This document shows positions 1-10,149 of a stretch of DNA of 64,000 nt, piece after piece. The notes beneath the pieces were generated by a model that saw nothing but the letters and a program-made list of their open reading frames with translations, did no database searches and was not told the origin of the DNA. Source of the DNA: Sequoia sempervirens. Its lineage: Eukaryota; Streptophyta; Pinopsida; Cupressales; Cupressaceae. Made by a program: the position numbers and the translations under genes. Each line of letters begins with the position of its first letter. The first letter of the stretch is position 1. The stretch is taken from contig VDFB02000001.1 in the NCBI GenBank assembly GCA_007258455.2, positions 16,612,162 to 16,676,161 of the forward strand. The letters are read 5' to 3'.

Positions 1-1322
1 TTCAGTTTTGAGGTTCTAATTTTCAGATTTTTTTGGGTTTTTCTATTTACTGGTTTTCTGGTTTTCTATTTCTTTTCTGTGTCTTTATTCCTGCAAGTTA
101 ACTAGATTAGATTTTTCTTGTATTACTAATCTTTTCTTGTAGCGTGTGGCAATCCTCATTCGTGTGTCCAAGACCATTGCATATGAGACTACTAATATTC
201 TATTGTTTGCAGATTCGCATGTCAAAGAAGGAATAACAAAACTTTGTGCTTGTTTTTCATAGATTAGCAAACATTTGATTTCGGTGCATATAAAAAGAAC
301 ACATGTCTTCTTTGGTTGATTGTGCTTGCAAGATGGTAGGTGAGTATGCTCTCACTTGGTGAAAACCTTGTGATCAGAAAACCAGACCCATCTTTATTTG
401 TTAATTACCCTTCACGATTCGGTATATCGGAGTATCCTCTCCCCTTGCGCATTCGTGCAATCCTGGGTGTAAGAGAAATGGTTACTGACTCTAGAACTTG
501 GGCCTGTTCTGGTGGGAAAAAGTACTCACCCCAGGACGACTCAGACCGGTAGCACCCTGACACCGAGGGACTTCCAGCCGGTATATAAAAGTGGGTTCTT
601 GGGGAAAGCCCAAGAATCACGAGCGTGGTTCCGACGAGATGGATCCGAAAGGGGACTCTCGCCGCATGGATCACGCCCCACGAACGGAATGCCCGAACTA
701 AAAACTCTTGTGTAGTAAGCCAAAATCCTTCTATTTGCTAGCGCAGCACCGGTCGGTGTGAAGGCATCCACACTTTCGCAGTTTGTAGTAGATGTGATCA
801 GCTCGCCATGGGAGTTTCATGGGGGTTGGAAGCTTGGTTGGCCTGAGAAGAGAGTGCACTGTAAGGGGGAGCCCGTGCAGCCAAGCTTCTGAATTCACAC
901 GCTACAGATATGCGGTTGGGGAAACCCGCGTGGAATCTAGTGAATATTGTCATGGCCTAACCTAGGATTGTACTTATTGGATGTGCGATTGGTTACATTC
1001 AAAACATTATGCTTGTCAAGTGCTTGTTGGATTACTCAAACATTATACACAATATTCACAAATCTGGACACAAACAATCGACCTTGGACAACTCAGACTT
1101 TTCAACAAGACATCAAAACACAATCTCAGTCCTCATTTTGAACTTAGACTTGGTATTGTCCATCATAGTCCTCATTTGGTATCTAGACTTGGCATTGGTC
1201 ATTTTCCTTAGTCAACATCTTCATTGTCACCTTGGCATTTGACATCCTTTCTTGACAATTTTATCACCTTGCATTAGTCATTTCCCTTGGACAAACGTCA
1301 TTATCACTTTGCATTCAACATC
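1..1322 (+). other. Long untranslated leader of element A
   Basis: No coding region can be supported here. A GC-richer stretch at about 480-930 has many short self-complementary words and a TATAAAA-like word near 583. It occupies the place of the equally long leader at 9331-10140 in element B, without obvious sequence identity. Long structured leaders before gag are common in Tat and Ogre elements. Short open frames here overlap one another on both strands and look like chance. Confidence 0.45.
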
Positions 1323-3182
1323 ATGACATCCACCACCTTGTCTTCCCTTCGCCAAGATATAGATAGGCTTGCTAGTAAAATTGAATATGAATTACTCTGT
1401 AGAGGTCAATACCAAGAAGCCTCAGACTTTAGGAGACAATTTATCCAAGCCGAAAATCAAGGTCCTTCATCCCAACAACCCATTAGTCCTAGTCCTTCGT
1501 CCATCTACCCTCACTACCAAAATTCACTCGACATAAATCCTACCATTAATTCACAACAAACATCCATTACTCACCCTTATCCTAACTTTGACAAGGGAAG
1601 CCAACTGACCACTAGTCCATTCTAAACCTTCATGTCATATTCTGACTCTTCACCTATTAATCCTGTCCAAGTCTGCATCCCTTATCAACCATATATCAAC
1701 TCATGTCAAGTCCCCACATCATACCATATCAATCCAGTCCAAGTTTCCACATCATATTTTAGTCAACCTTACACTAATCCAATCCAAGACTCCATGGCAT
1801 ATCCGGTCGAAGTCCCCATGTCACATCCCATACCATCACATCCTAATCTAGTCCAAGACTCCATGTCATATCTGGTCCAAGACTCCATGTCATATCCGGT
1901 CCAAGTCTCCATGTCATACCCTTGTCCTTCACATACTAGTCCCATACAAGTCCCCATATCCTATCCTAGTCCTTCATATACTAGTCTGGTCCAAGTTCCC
2001 ACGTCCTATCCTAGTCCTTTGGTCATTAATCCTTTTCAAGTCATCCCTTCACAAGCCACATCTAGTCATGAAAATTTTGTCATTGCTCAAAGTCAAATCC
2101 CATTGTCTAAACTTGAGGATACATGTCAAAATGAAAGCCCAAAGCATAACCTTATAATGTCACCCTCATGTCAAGAATAAGGTAGTCCATCCCATGACCC
2201 TATCTTAAACTCCATTCAGGGAGTCCTTCAAGACAATCATGACATCCAAAACATACCTATCCATGACAACCCCATCTTTGACCAAGACCCCACCATTGAC
2301 CAAGAAGTCCAAGTCCATGACAACACCATCTTTGACCAAGACCCTATTGTTGACCAAGAAGTCCAAAATGATCCACTCCTTGACCTTTAGGCCATTCATG
2401 ATCAAACACTTTCCAATCCTATACAGGCCTTGACTATTGACAGTTTCCAAAATGAGACACTTGCCTCTATTAAACACATAGATGATATCCCTCAAGCACA
2501 AGAGTATTCCAATATGGACATATTTGCAAATGATGAAGCTATAGCTAACTTCATGGGACTATATAATAATGACCATCAAGACGGTTTTGACATTGCTTTG
2601 GAAGCACCAATAGAATCATCTGAACCTGACATGTCACATGATCAGACCAAAGATATCAGTCAGGAATATGTCCAACATGAAAATGAAGCTAAGACACGTT
2701 ATCACCTAGGGTCATCTATCTTTGTTAAAGCAGGCTTTCTCGCAGATGAAAATATTACAAGTGACAGTGTCCATAGACATCATGATGGGTTAGCATCTTG
2801 CTTTCAAAACAAAAAATACCCCATCGCAAATAGAATCTGTCAAAGCATGCAATATCAAGGCAAAGGACTAGGCATACATGAGCAAGGAATTCTAGAACCA
2901 ATACAGCTTCAGGAAAATTATAGACATCAAGGTCTTGGGTATTCTTCAGTCACCAAATCAAACAATGTTAGTGGTACCTCCTCGATATTGGGGGCAACTT
3001 TGTCAGAAACAAACGTCAAAATGGAGTCCATGAGAAATCCTTGTCATAAGGTTGTTGCCAACACTCCCTCCACCCACACCATGAACCGTCATTCTATCAT
3101 GAATCAACCTCCCCTTTGGGACCAACAAAAAATAAAAGTCTTACAAGTCAAAAGATCAAAATCAAATGTCAAAGGCCATTGA
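1323..3182 (+). pseudogene. Broken ORF of element A, glutamine/histidine-rich with G-patch-like motif
   Basis: One frame runs from ATG 1323 to TGA 3182, interrupted at 1623 (TAA), 2178 (TAA) and 2388 (TAG). The N-terminus (MTSTTLSSLRQDIDRLASK) looks helical. Then comes a Pro/Ser/Tyr/Gln-rich stretch with repeated SYPxPSYTSxVQVP-like units at about 1780-2040, followed by a twice-repeated IFDQDP..IDQEVQ unit at about 2264-2372. Near 2846-2940 lies YQGKGLGIHEQGI, the counterpart of YQGRGLGKQEQGR in element B (about 15040). That glycine pattern resembles the G-patch found between protease and RT in some Tat elements. The protein may be a gag-like product of a non-autonomous element. No zinc knuckle or protease is visible, and its function is unknown. 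Confidence 0.55.
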
Positions 3183-3753
3183 ATCAAACAAAAGTACAAG
3201 TGGACAAATGAAATTAAAATGGATCCCAAAGAAAGCAGGATCAAACAAAGACATCAAGTCAAATACAAAATTCAATCACAATGTGGAGCCACAAGACAAG
3301 AGGACTCCCACATATAACACATGTCCACCTCCTTCAAAATGGTCATCAATCAAGGCATATAAAAGTGTTGGTTCCAAAAACCATTCCTCCAAAATCCATC
3401 ATCCACCATCCCAAGTTTGGAAAATAAAAAGTCATTCATCCAAACGTCCAAACAACCTTTCCACGTCTACCATCATTTTTCATAATCCTACATCTTGCCT
3501 AAAGTCCAAAAATCCTATGTCACAAATCTGTCACATCATGGCAATAACTCTTTACCACAAGGACTCTCATGGAACTCTATTGCGATGTGTATATTTTGAT
3601 AAGGCCAACTCTAGTATCAGAAAGGATCACAATGACATCGATCAGTTGTATACAAGTGCTACGATCCTGACAAGAGAACTCCTGCAGCAAGGTCATTATT
3701 GGCATATTATGGCACCAGTCTCTACATTGGCACCGTCAATAGATTCAGAATAG
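3166..3753 (+). pseudogene. Second short frame of element A, unrecognised lysine/serine-rich protein
   Basis: This frame is open for 195 codons and overlaps the end of the preceding frame by 17 bases in a different register. It may be the continuation of the same protein after a frameshift near 3170, because composition (Lys, Ser, His, Pro) carries over. The C-terminal part (LLRCVYFDKANSSIRKDHND) is less biased. I recognise no domain. It stops just before the GTGAAAACC stem-loop cluster, the position where pol ends in elements B and C. Confidence 0.4.
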
Positions 3754-3826
3754 TCAGTGGTTATCTAAAGCATCCAGGCTATCCACAAAATCAAAAATAC
3801 AAAGAAAAATCAAAAATCAAAAAATC

Positions 3827-3990
3827 GTCACCCTGATGAAAACCTGGCAAACAGGCGTCTTGGTGACACCAAAAAAATCAAAAAATCAAGAAAATAGTAA
3901 AGAGAAAAATTTCATCCAATGGTGAAAACCTGGCAAACAGGCGCCCTGGATAAGTACCATGATGAAAACCTGGCAAACAGGCGTCATGTG
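3827..3990 (+). repeat. Three GTGAAAACC stem-loop motifs after the coding region of element A
   Basis: Three copies of TGRTGAAAACCTGGCAAAC followed by AGGCG start at about 3834, 3919 and 3961. In each copy CCTG and CAGG can pair around a GCAAA loop. The second is followed by TGGATAAGTA, as in element B near 19060. Matching motifs occur right after pol in B (19030-19105) and in C (minus strand, about 39655-39700). The position is conserved; the function is unknown. Confidence 0.7.
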
Positions 3991-4670
3991 TAAAATAAAT
4001 CATCTATGTGAATTTTTACACATGGGGGCAAGTCGTCTCATTTCCCATGCCTTCCTCATGACATTGACATCCATCTAAGCCCTATCATTTCCGTCCATTT
4101 TCCCACCTACCTTGGTCTTGACATAAAACGGGCACACATAAATCATGCTTTGGGAAAACTCTTGACATGTCTATCCTTTAGTCATACATGATTCACGAAA
4201 CATCATGTCATTGACCATCATAGTCTTATGGTCCTTGTATGACGTAGTCCTTGAAAATCATATGACAATTCCCTTAGTCTCATGTGTCTCGTCTTTTACC
4301 AAGGCCACCCCCTATCCTTTCATGTCTGTCACCTACCTTGGCTTTCCCTTGTCAAATGGTCTAAGGATAATCATCATCCCATCTATCCCTAATCAAGTCA
4401 TTCCAAATGCAACGAGTCTAATCCATACAAGCACATTATCCAAAACATTACTTGACTTCATTCCTGGCCCAGCTGTAGACCTCGATACTTTCGTCACATT
4501 ATCGTCATTGTCCTCACATTGTTTTGGGATGCATCCTTCCCACGTCAACAACGTTGTCATCACCTGTCAATTGGTATTCATCTTGACTAGGGGCACAATC
4601 ATGTTTGTCCTTGGATTCTCATGTGTAGGCATCAGTCATATGCATTTGTCACGATCCTCTTAAACGTCAA
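3991..4670 (+). other. Noncoding 3' region of element A, no supported gene
   Basis: A 152-codon frame at 4205-4663 is open, but it has no recognisable motif and matches the local Thr/Ser/Ile compositional bias. I treat it as a chance frame. Nothing else is seen except pyrimidine-rich text with many GTCAT and CATGTC words. Confidence 0.4.
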
Positions 4671-4673
4671 AAT

Positions 4674-4850
4674 CCAAAAAAATCATAAAATGTCCTAAAA
4701 AAAGACCAAAAACATCGCAAAAAGTCCTGAAAAAAAGACAAACATCATAAAATGTCCTGAAAAAAAAAAATCATAATAAAAAAATCATAAAATGTCCTGA
4801 AGAAAGACCTAAAAATCATAAAACGTCTTGAAGAAAACATCAAACAAAAT
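4674..4850 (+). repeat. A-rich tandem repeat built on AATCATAAAATGTCCTGAA
   Basis: About seven degenerate copies of a 25-30 bp unit (AATCATAAAATGTCCTGAA plus an A/AAAGAC spacer) lie in tandem. No coding potential is visible. It probably arose by replication slippage in the 3' untranslated region of element A. Confidence 0.65.
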
Positions 4851-4930
4851 CATTAGACCACTCGAAGAACAAGAGCACACTGTCATTTCTGGTCAAAGTC
4901 AATCATGTCAAATCAATCTTTGTCATCTGT

Positions 4931-5157
4931 CCGAACTACGTTGTCTCCGCGCATTTGCTACGTAGGCAAGACTCATACCTGAGTCCCCGAGACATTAGGT
5001 CAGTCCTATTAGGTTTGTCAAAATAAATCATGGCGCAATATTTTCCCATCAAGACAAGGTCATTGGTCATGTCGAACTATGAGGTCTCTGAGTGTATGAC
5101 GTAGGCAAGGCCATCTATTGATGAGTCCCCGAGGCCACACTAGGTCAGTCCATTAGG
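4931..5157 (+). repeat. Two CTACGT...ACGTAG stem-loop repeats in element A
   Basis: Copy 1 (about 4931-5015) has GAACTACG, a short GC-rich loop, then CTACGTAGGCAAG, then GAGTCCCCGAG and TAGGTCAGTC. Copy 2 (about 5071-5157) has GAACTAT, a loop, then GACGTAGGCAAGG, GAGTCCCCGAGG and TAGGTCAGTCC. CTACG can pair with CGTAG. Element B carries three counterparts at 19373-19730. The order GAACTACG, ACGTAGGCAAG, CCCCGAG is constant in all five. Confidence 0.7.
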
Positions 5158-5393
5158 GTTCATGACACTACAATGGCACACATGTCAAAGAAAATCTTCA
5201 ATCAATTTCCAAATGGGAAAGCTCCTGAAACAAAGTAAAGCAATCTTTTATTCAACATGACAATCTCATTAGGGCAACATTGGCATATAATCAAACACAA
5301 GTCAACCTCGGTCACAACAAGTCAACCTCAGTCAAACACAAGTCAAAACAAGTCAAAACATTATACCTGCTCAAACTGTTAAATTTTGGTTAG

Positions 5394-5687
5394 TCTTCAG
5401 ATGCGTCCTTCTGAAAGATAACCTCTGTCATTTACACCTTAGGATATGTCCTTCCTAGGCATCGTCATCGTCATTCGACCTTTCGAGCGATCCTCTTGAC
5501 ATCTAAGGATCCCTCTTCCTGACATTAGCATTCTTCAGATGAGTCCTTCTGAAGAACCAACTCTGTCATTTATGCTTTAGGATGTGTCCTTCCTAGGCAT
5601 CGTCATTATTTTGAGGTACCCCTTACGACCATTAGGGATCAAATCCTCCCGACATTCGGCATCATTCAGGATGTGTCCTTCCTGAAT
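5394..5687 (+). repeat. Five hairpins with a constant 10-nt loop (ATNNGTCCTT) and varying stems
   Basis: The hairpins are at 5394-5418, 5438-5459, 5531-5556, 5576-5597 and 5664-5687. Every loop is 10 nt and fits ATNNGTCCTT. The stems differ but stay paired: TTCAG/CTGAA, CTTAGG/CCTAGG, TTCTTCAG/CTGAAGAA, TTTAGG/CCTAGG and ATTCAGG/CCTGAAT. Hairpins 2 and 4 are each followed by CATCGTCAT, so the cluster is partly a tandem duplication. A single relative with loop ATACATCCTT lies in element B at 19875-19907. Confidence 0.75.
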
Positions 5688-5830
5688 TCACCAAGTCTCG
5701 ACATTTTCAAGGTCATCAAAACTTTAAACACTCAGACATCTTGACATCTTCAAACATGACACCTTGGCATCAAAACAATGGCTATCCAGATGCACTTGAC
5801 AAACACTTGGCAACTTTCTTTTCATCTCTT

Positions 5831-6068
5831 ATCATGTTATTAGTTTTTCAGCGAGATGCCACTAAGCAGGATTTAGAGAAGCAGCGATGTAGCATGACAA
5901 TTGACATGCATGACTACTAGCTTCTCAGTGAGATCTTGATCTTGGGATTTAGAAAAGCAACGACATATCATGATAGAGACTTTATTTTTGTAATTTGGAA
6001 ATCATGTCACTAGTTTCTCAAGGATGTCTTGGAAACAAGATTTAGAGAAGTAGCGATGTTTCATGATT
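5831..6068 (+). repeat. Three ~68-nt tandem hairpin units in element A
   Basis: The units are at about 5831-5898, 5906-5973 and 6001-6068. Each begins near ATCATG or GCATGA, contains CTAGTTTCTC, then GATTTAGAGAAGCAGCGATGT, and ends in CATGA. The outer words (ATCATG/CATGAT) and inner words (CTTCTC/GAGAAG) can pair, so each unit can fold as one long imperfect hairpin. No coding potential is visible. Confidence 0.6.
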
Positions 6069-6481
6069 TGTCCTTGTCTTTTTTTTTCTCTGCATGTGGT
6101 TGATTATGGCAAAAAGACTGGGGCAAGCACGCTCCTAGTATGAGGCATGATCATCCTGGTCTGTGACTACTTGTCTTATGTGATGGTACGAACTTGCACA
6201 CCTTGATCTATGTCATATCATGGTGTTTATTGGCCATTACAACAACTCGCCCAATGATGATTAAGAGCAATAAACATTAGACCTATGGCAATGTTTTGAA
6301 GGATTTGGTCTAGGAACTAACATGCATCTTCTTTAGTCTTGTCATCTTCTCTCACTCGTCTCATATAGACATTGCATCCATATCATCATCCATATCTTTT
6401 GCACTAACATTTCTTTGTCTCTTCATATTATAGTCTTCTCATCAATTTCGAGAGCACACTCATGTTCTTGGAACCTGTCTG

Positions 6482-6500
6482 TCCTCTCGAGGGGGCATAC
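6482..6500 (+). promoter_or_regulatory. Upstream polypurine-like tract of element A (TCTCGAGGGGGCATAC)
   Basis: TCTCGAGGGGGCATACC lies about 110-130 bp before the main polypurine tract. Almost the same word occurs in element B at about 24912-24930, and a diverged form in element C on the minus strand (about 34984-35005). Its position suggests an auxiliary plus-strand priming site; this is inference. Confidence 0.45.
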
Positions 6501-6563
6501 CGTAACCCTCCTCGTCATTCTTCCTCATCTTATTTTGCACTGGGGCATTTTTTGACTTATTTT

Positions 6564-6609
6564 CTTTGTCACAATGCGACATGCTACATTATGACAAAGA
6601 GGGGCAAAA
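6564..6609 (+). promoter_or_regulatory. Hairpin plus polypurine tract of element A
   Basis: CTTTGTCA (6564-6571) pairs with TGACAAAG (6592-6599), with an inner AATG/CATT pair. The 3' arm runs directly into AGAGGGGCAAAA, which abuts the LTR. The polypurine tract primes plus-strand DNA synthesis in reverse transcription. Elements B and C have hairpins at the same place with different stem sequences. Confidence 0.75.
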
Positions 6610-7746
6610 TGTAGACACATAAAATTGTCCTAGGCTTGCAACTCTTAGATTATTCAACATTGCCTTTCATTCTTAATAATTTAATTATTTTCTAAAGTCA
6701 TAATTTTCTATTAATTAAATAATTTTAATTATTTAATTAATTCATTTTTATCTTTATTTTCCTCTTGATTATTAAATAAATAAATTTTATTTATTTAATT
6801 ACGTCACTAAGAAAATCCCCTTCTTTTAAAAATTAAATAGATTCTAATTTATTTGATTTTTTCCATTTTCTACTATAATTAATTAATTATTTTAATTATT
6901 TAATTATTCATTAACCTCTTCTCTCATTAAATTAAATAAAGTTAATTTATTTAATTTGGTCCACTCTCTTGAATTTTGAATTAAATTATTATTTAATTCG
7001 AAATGATTCCTTTGTCACATTCTTCTATAATTTAATAATATCTTTATTATTTAATTATTCACTGGTCACCTAGAGTAAATAAATTTTATTATTTAATTTC
7101 TCCAGCAACCTCTTTGTCCGTGCCAGTCTTATCTTCCAAATTAATTCTTGACTTTTGACATCTCATTTAATTTTGACCCTTGATTGAATTATCTTATAAT
7201 TCAATCTTGGCCCTTCATCCTTATCATTTGCCCTAATTTTGACCTAACCCTAATTCTTATTGCAACATTCAATCTTGATCATTGATTCTAGGGTTTTTGT
7301 CATCTTCTCATCCTGGCCACACATTCAAAATTGCATTTTTTATAAAATGGCAATTTTGTTCTCATTTTCGACCTGGCTCTCTTGCTCTCTTGACTTCTTG
7401 CACTCTTAGTCTATGTCAATTTGCTGTCAACTTAGGGTTATAGTCACTTACAGTCATAGGCATTTTAGTCCATTGTAGGGTTATTTTATTTTCTGCAAAT
7501 CCTTCAACACTTGCATAGGGCTTAGTCATTTTGTCATAGTTGCTCATACAAATCTAAGGGCATCTTTTATTTACTGCAAGTTAGGAGGTGTAACAAAGGT
7601 TAATCATGGAAGGTGGAGACTTAGGGTAACTTCATCCCTTTTGTCTTCACATTACTTCCTTTGTACTTTGTTACTTCATAGGAATTTTATTGTTATTGTG
7701 CTAACCCCTTTAACAAATTCTCAGATTTTCCTTTGATTACAGTTAT
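6610..7746 (+). mobile_element. 3' LTR of element A, first part (interrupted by element B)
   Basis: The LTR starts TGTAGACAC immediately after the polypurine tract. It is AT-rich, with alternating TTAATTATTTAAT-type blocks at about 6670-7100. A TATAAAA word at about 7340 may be the promoter. At 7746 element B interrupts it, and the LTR should resume at 26452. Its true end was not identified, because the 5' LTR is outside the window. Confidence 0.7.
7742..7746. repeat. Target-site duplication GTTAT, left copy
   Basis: GTTAT directly precedes the TG of the left LTR of element B, and the same GTTAT follows the right LTR at 26447-26451. A 5-bp duplication is standard for Ty3/gypsy integration and confirms the borders. 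Confidence 0.92.
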
Positions 7747-9106
7747 TGCAGGCATCCAAATTTAATCACTCCCATATGATTAAAATTACTGCCTTTCCAT
7801 CTATTGTATTAATATTAATTTATTAAATTAATATTACACCTTTTGTCTCATACCGGTAAAGTATTTAATTTAATAATTAATACTTTGTCTTTTACCTTAT
7901 TCCTCTCTAAATTAAATAAATACATTAATTTATTTAATTTAGTCATTCTTCCTCTTTTTTGATTTAAAAATCAATTTAAAATACCTCACTTTCTCTCTCC
8001 TTGTCACATCCTTCATAATCTCACCCTAATCTGAATTAATTTAATTAATTCAGGGTTATGATGTGCATCCTCTTAATCAAAGATTAATGTCACATCCTCC
8101 TACATTTGCCACTTGCCTCTAATCTTCTGTTAATTAGCCTAATCCAATATTTTCACAACCTTAACCAAAGTCATTAACTAAATTTAGCACCACTTTTTTG
8201 TCAATTCTTCCATTTTTCCTTTTTGGGCATTGACTCTCCCTCCCATGAGAATTTTTAATTCTCATTTATTTATCCCATGTCTCTCTCATTCCCATGGGAA
8301 TTTTTAATTCACATTTTATCCTTCCAAGGCTTCTAGAACCTTGGACTTGTCACAATCTTCACATGTGACCAAGTCCCACCTTTTGGGAGCCCACCTTTTA
8401 CCCTCTAGATCATCCTAGGAATGTGAATTTTTAATTCACATTTATCCCCCCAACCACCTTTCCTTTTTCCATGTAGATTTTTGAGGAATTCTAAAATTCC
8501 TCAAAAGTCCCTTTCATTCCCACTTGGGGACAAGAAATCCCTTTTTGTGGAAATCTCCTCACTCCCCAAGGTGCATGTTCTCTTTCCACCTCATGTACCT
8601 TTTTGACACCTCATTTCCATCTCATCCCCCCTTGGCCACTTCACCCTTCACATGTCAAGATGTGAGGGCTTGTGGGTTCTCAACCCACCATAGCCCTTCA
8701 TCTTGACCTTGTTGGATCAATCTTGACCCTTGAATTTTCTAGAGAATTCAAGTTCCTCTATAAATACCCCCTCTCAATAAGCATTTACAATACTTAGTCA
8801 ATTTGCAACTACATGCTGCCATTTTGAAATCATCCAATTTTCAATTACATCCACTTGCATTTGCATCCAAGCACATAGTAAAGATCTTCAATAGAGCCAT
8901 CAAGGAGCACACATCCCCTTTTAAGCAAGGGCCAATCAAAGGAGTATCAACAACAAAGGAAGGTAAAACTATTTGTCTTGTGCTATCTACTTTCTTTATT
9001 GTTTTGTCACTCTCTTTTGGCTAATCTTGAGGTGTCCTTGGTATTTTGTTTTTCATATTTTTAGTTATTTTGCTTATTTAGAGAAGTATAAATATTAGGG
9101 TATACA
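7747..9106 (+). repeat. 5' LTR of element B
   Basis: The LTR is 1360 bp, from TGCAGGCATCC to GGGTATACA. It carries self-complementary blocks such as GAATTTTTAATTC and GAGGAATTCTAAAATTCCTC, and a TATA box at 8759. It matches 25087-26446 with no length difference. Confidence 0.95.
8759..8766 (+). promoter_or_regulatory. TATA box of element B 5' LTR
   Basis: TATAAATA lies in CCTCTATAAATACCCCC, a classic plant RNA polymerase II core promoter context. It leaves about 310 bp of LTR downstream for R and U5. The same word is at 26099-26106 in the 3' LTR. Confidence 0.75.
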
Positions 9107-9110
9107 TTTC

Positions 9111-9129
9111 TGGCATGCCCGATGGGACC
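9111..9129 (+). promoter_or_regulatory. Candidate primer-binding site of element B
   Basis: TGGCATGCCCGATGGGACC begins 4 bases after the LTR end, the place and TGG start expected of a tRNA primer-binding site. It is not the initiator-Met site TGGTATCAGAGC seen in the array at 53-62 kb. I cannot name the tRNA from memory. Confidence 0.6.
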
Positions 9130-9185
9130 CACAAATGGGTTCCCATATTTTACGTTTGTTGTTGCTGAAGTTTTTACAGGAACGC

Positions 9186-9330
9186 GTCGCAGAAGGGCGG
9201 CTACGCCCCATTTTTCTGTAGAAGGGCGGCTACGCCCCTGTTTTCTACAGAAGGGCGGCTACGCCCCTGTTTTGCTGTAGAAGTGCGTTTGCGCCCCTGT
9301 TTTGTTGCAGAAGGGCGACTGCGCCCCCTG
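9186..9330 (+). repeat. GC-rich hairpin array 1 in the leader of element B (5 units, 29-30 bp)
   Basis: Hairpin cores are at 9195, 9224, 9253, 9283 and 9313. The core GGGCGGCTACGCCC folds as GGGCG/CGCCC around a 4-nt loop. Units 4 and 5 (GTGCGTTTGCGCCC, GGGCGACTGCGCCC) vary. Spacers are TGTTTTGCTGTAGAA-like. The array is open in several frames because the unit lacks stops; I do not count those frames as genes. Confidence 0.85.
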
Positions 9331-10140
9331 GAAGGTAAAATTGGTGTTTTGATTTCAGATTTAATTGCTATTTTTCTCATTAGCATTGTTCTTGCAAGGA
9401 TACATGTGTTTTATGCTAACCTTTTGCAGCATATTCTTGTGAAGTTGATGGAGAAAGCGGGATAAAATATCTAATATTTGCTTGCAGGGCTATCCATTTG
9501 CTCAATCTTTAAAAATAAAAAAAATTATCATTGCTGTTTGCATTAATCTAAGAACATAGCTTAATTAGGGGGAGTAATATTTGTTGCTTGTTGTTCTTGT
9601 CTATTTGTGTTACCCTAAGGGAGTATTAGCTTGTTTCTGCTTTCCCCTTGCACTTCGTGTGAGCCTGGGGAGTAGTTGGAAGCGGTTAGTGCTCTCTTCA
9701 TAGTGGGACCTGCTTGGGGATTTCATCACCCCAAGGGACGATTCCAACCATGCGTACCGGTGGGGTATACAAAGGGGGGAGAGAAAAAGCTGTACCCCAA
9801 TCCAGTCACGTTGTAATTGGCAGAGCGTCGAAGCTAGAGTGATACCTAGATAGACGTGAAGAGTTGGTCTGAGCCCTTCAGTATCTCGCTGGGGTTCCCA
9901 ACTCACGCTTGTGACGAGCTGGTGTTCACGGTTGTGCCTCAAGTACCGAGAGTATATCAAGGACTCCCTAGATACCTTGTGCATCCTAGATTAAGACCAC
10001 TTTTGCCATACCCTTAACACTAATCATAGGGTCGTATTTGCTTGAGAGTGTTTTCTTGTGAGAAACCAGTAAACTCTTGACAATTTGGCCTTATCATTAT
10101 CATTTTAAAGTCCTTGCCATAGCCATTTGCATCAAACCAA
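9331..10140 (+). other. Leader of element B between hairpin arrays
   Basis: No coding region is supported. The part at about 9600-10000 is GC-richer than its surroundings and resembles in style the 480-930 region of element A. It may fold or serve packaging and translation; nothing in the sequence proves that. Confidence 0.4.
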
Positions 10141-10149
10141 GCCTCTGTT

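Larger units (their letters stand above)
1..6609 (+). mobile_element. Element A: internal region of a Tat-like, apparently non-autonomous Ty3/gypsy retrotransposon (5' LTR outside window)
   Basis: This is the internal part of an LTR element on the + strand. It ends in a polypurine tract (AGAGGGGCAAAA) directly before an LTR beginning TGTAGACAC at 6610. The 5' LTR and primer-binding site are not visible. It has a long leader, one broken low-complexity ORF (about 1323-3182), a second short frame (3166-3753) and about 2.8 kb of structured 3' noncoding DNA. No reverse transcriptase, RNase H or integrase is visible, so it probably depended on relatives such as element B. It shares with B the G-patch-like motif, the post-coding GTGAAAACC stem-loops, the CTACGT stem-loops and the PPT hairpin; this supports Tat affiliation. 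Family assignment is inference from shared motifs and layout. Confidence 0.75.

Noticed and set aside
512..771. Overlapping open frames on both strands in the A leader
   Set aside because: Short, mutually overlapping, no domain; the GC-richer leader lacks stops by composition.
4205..4663. 152-codon open frame in the 3' region of element A
   Set aside because: No motif, hydrophobic and Ser/Thr-rich composition follows local base bias, and it lies in noncoding structured DNA.
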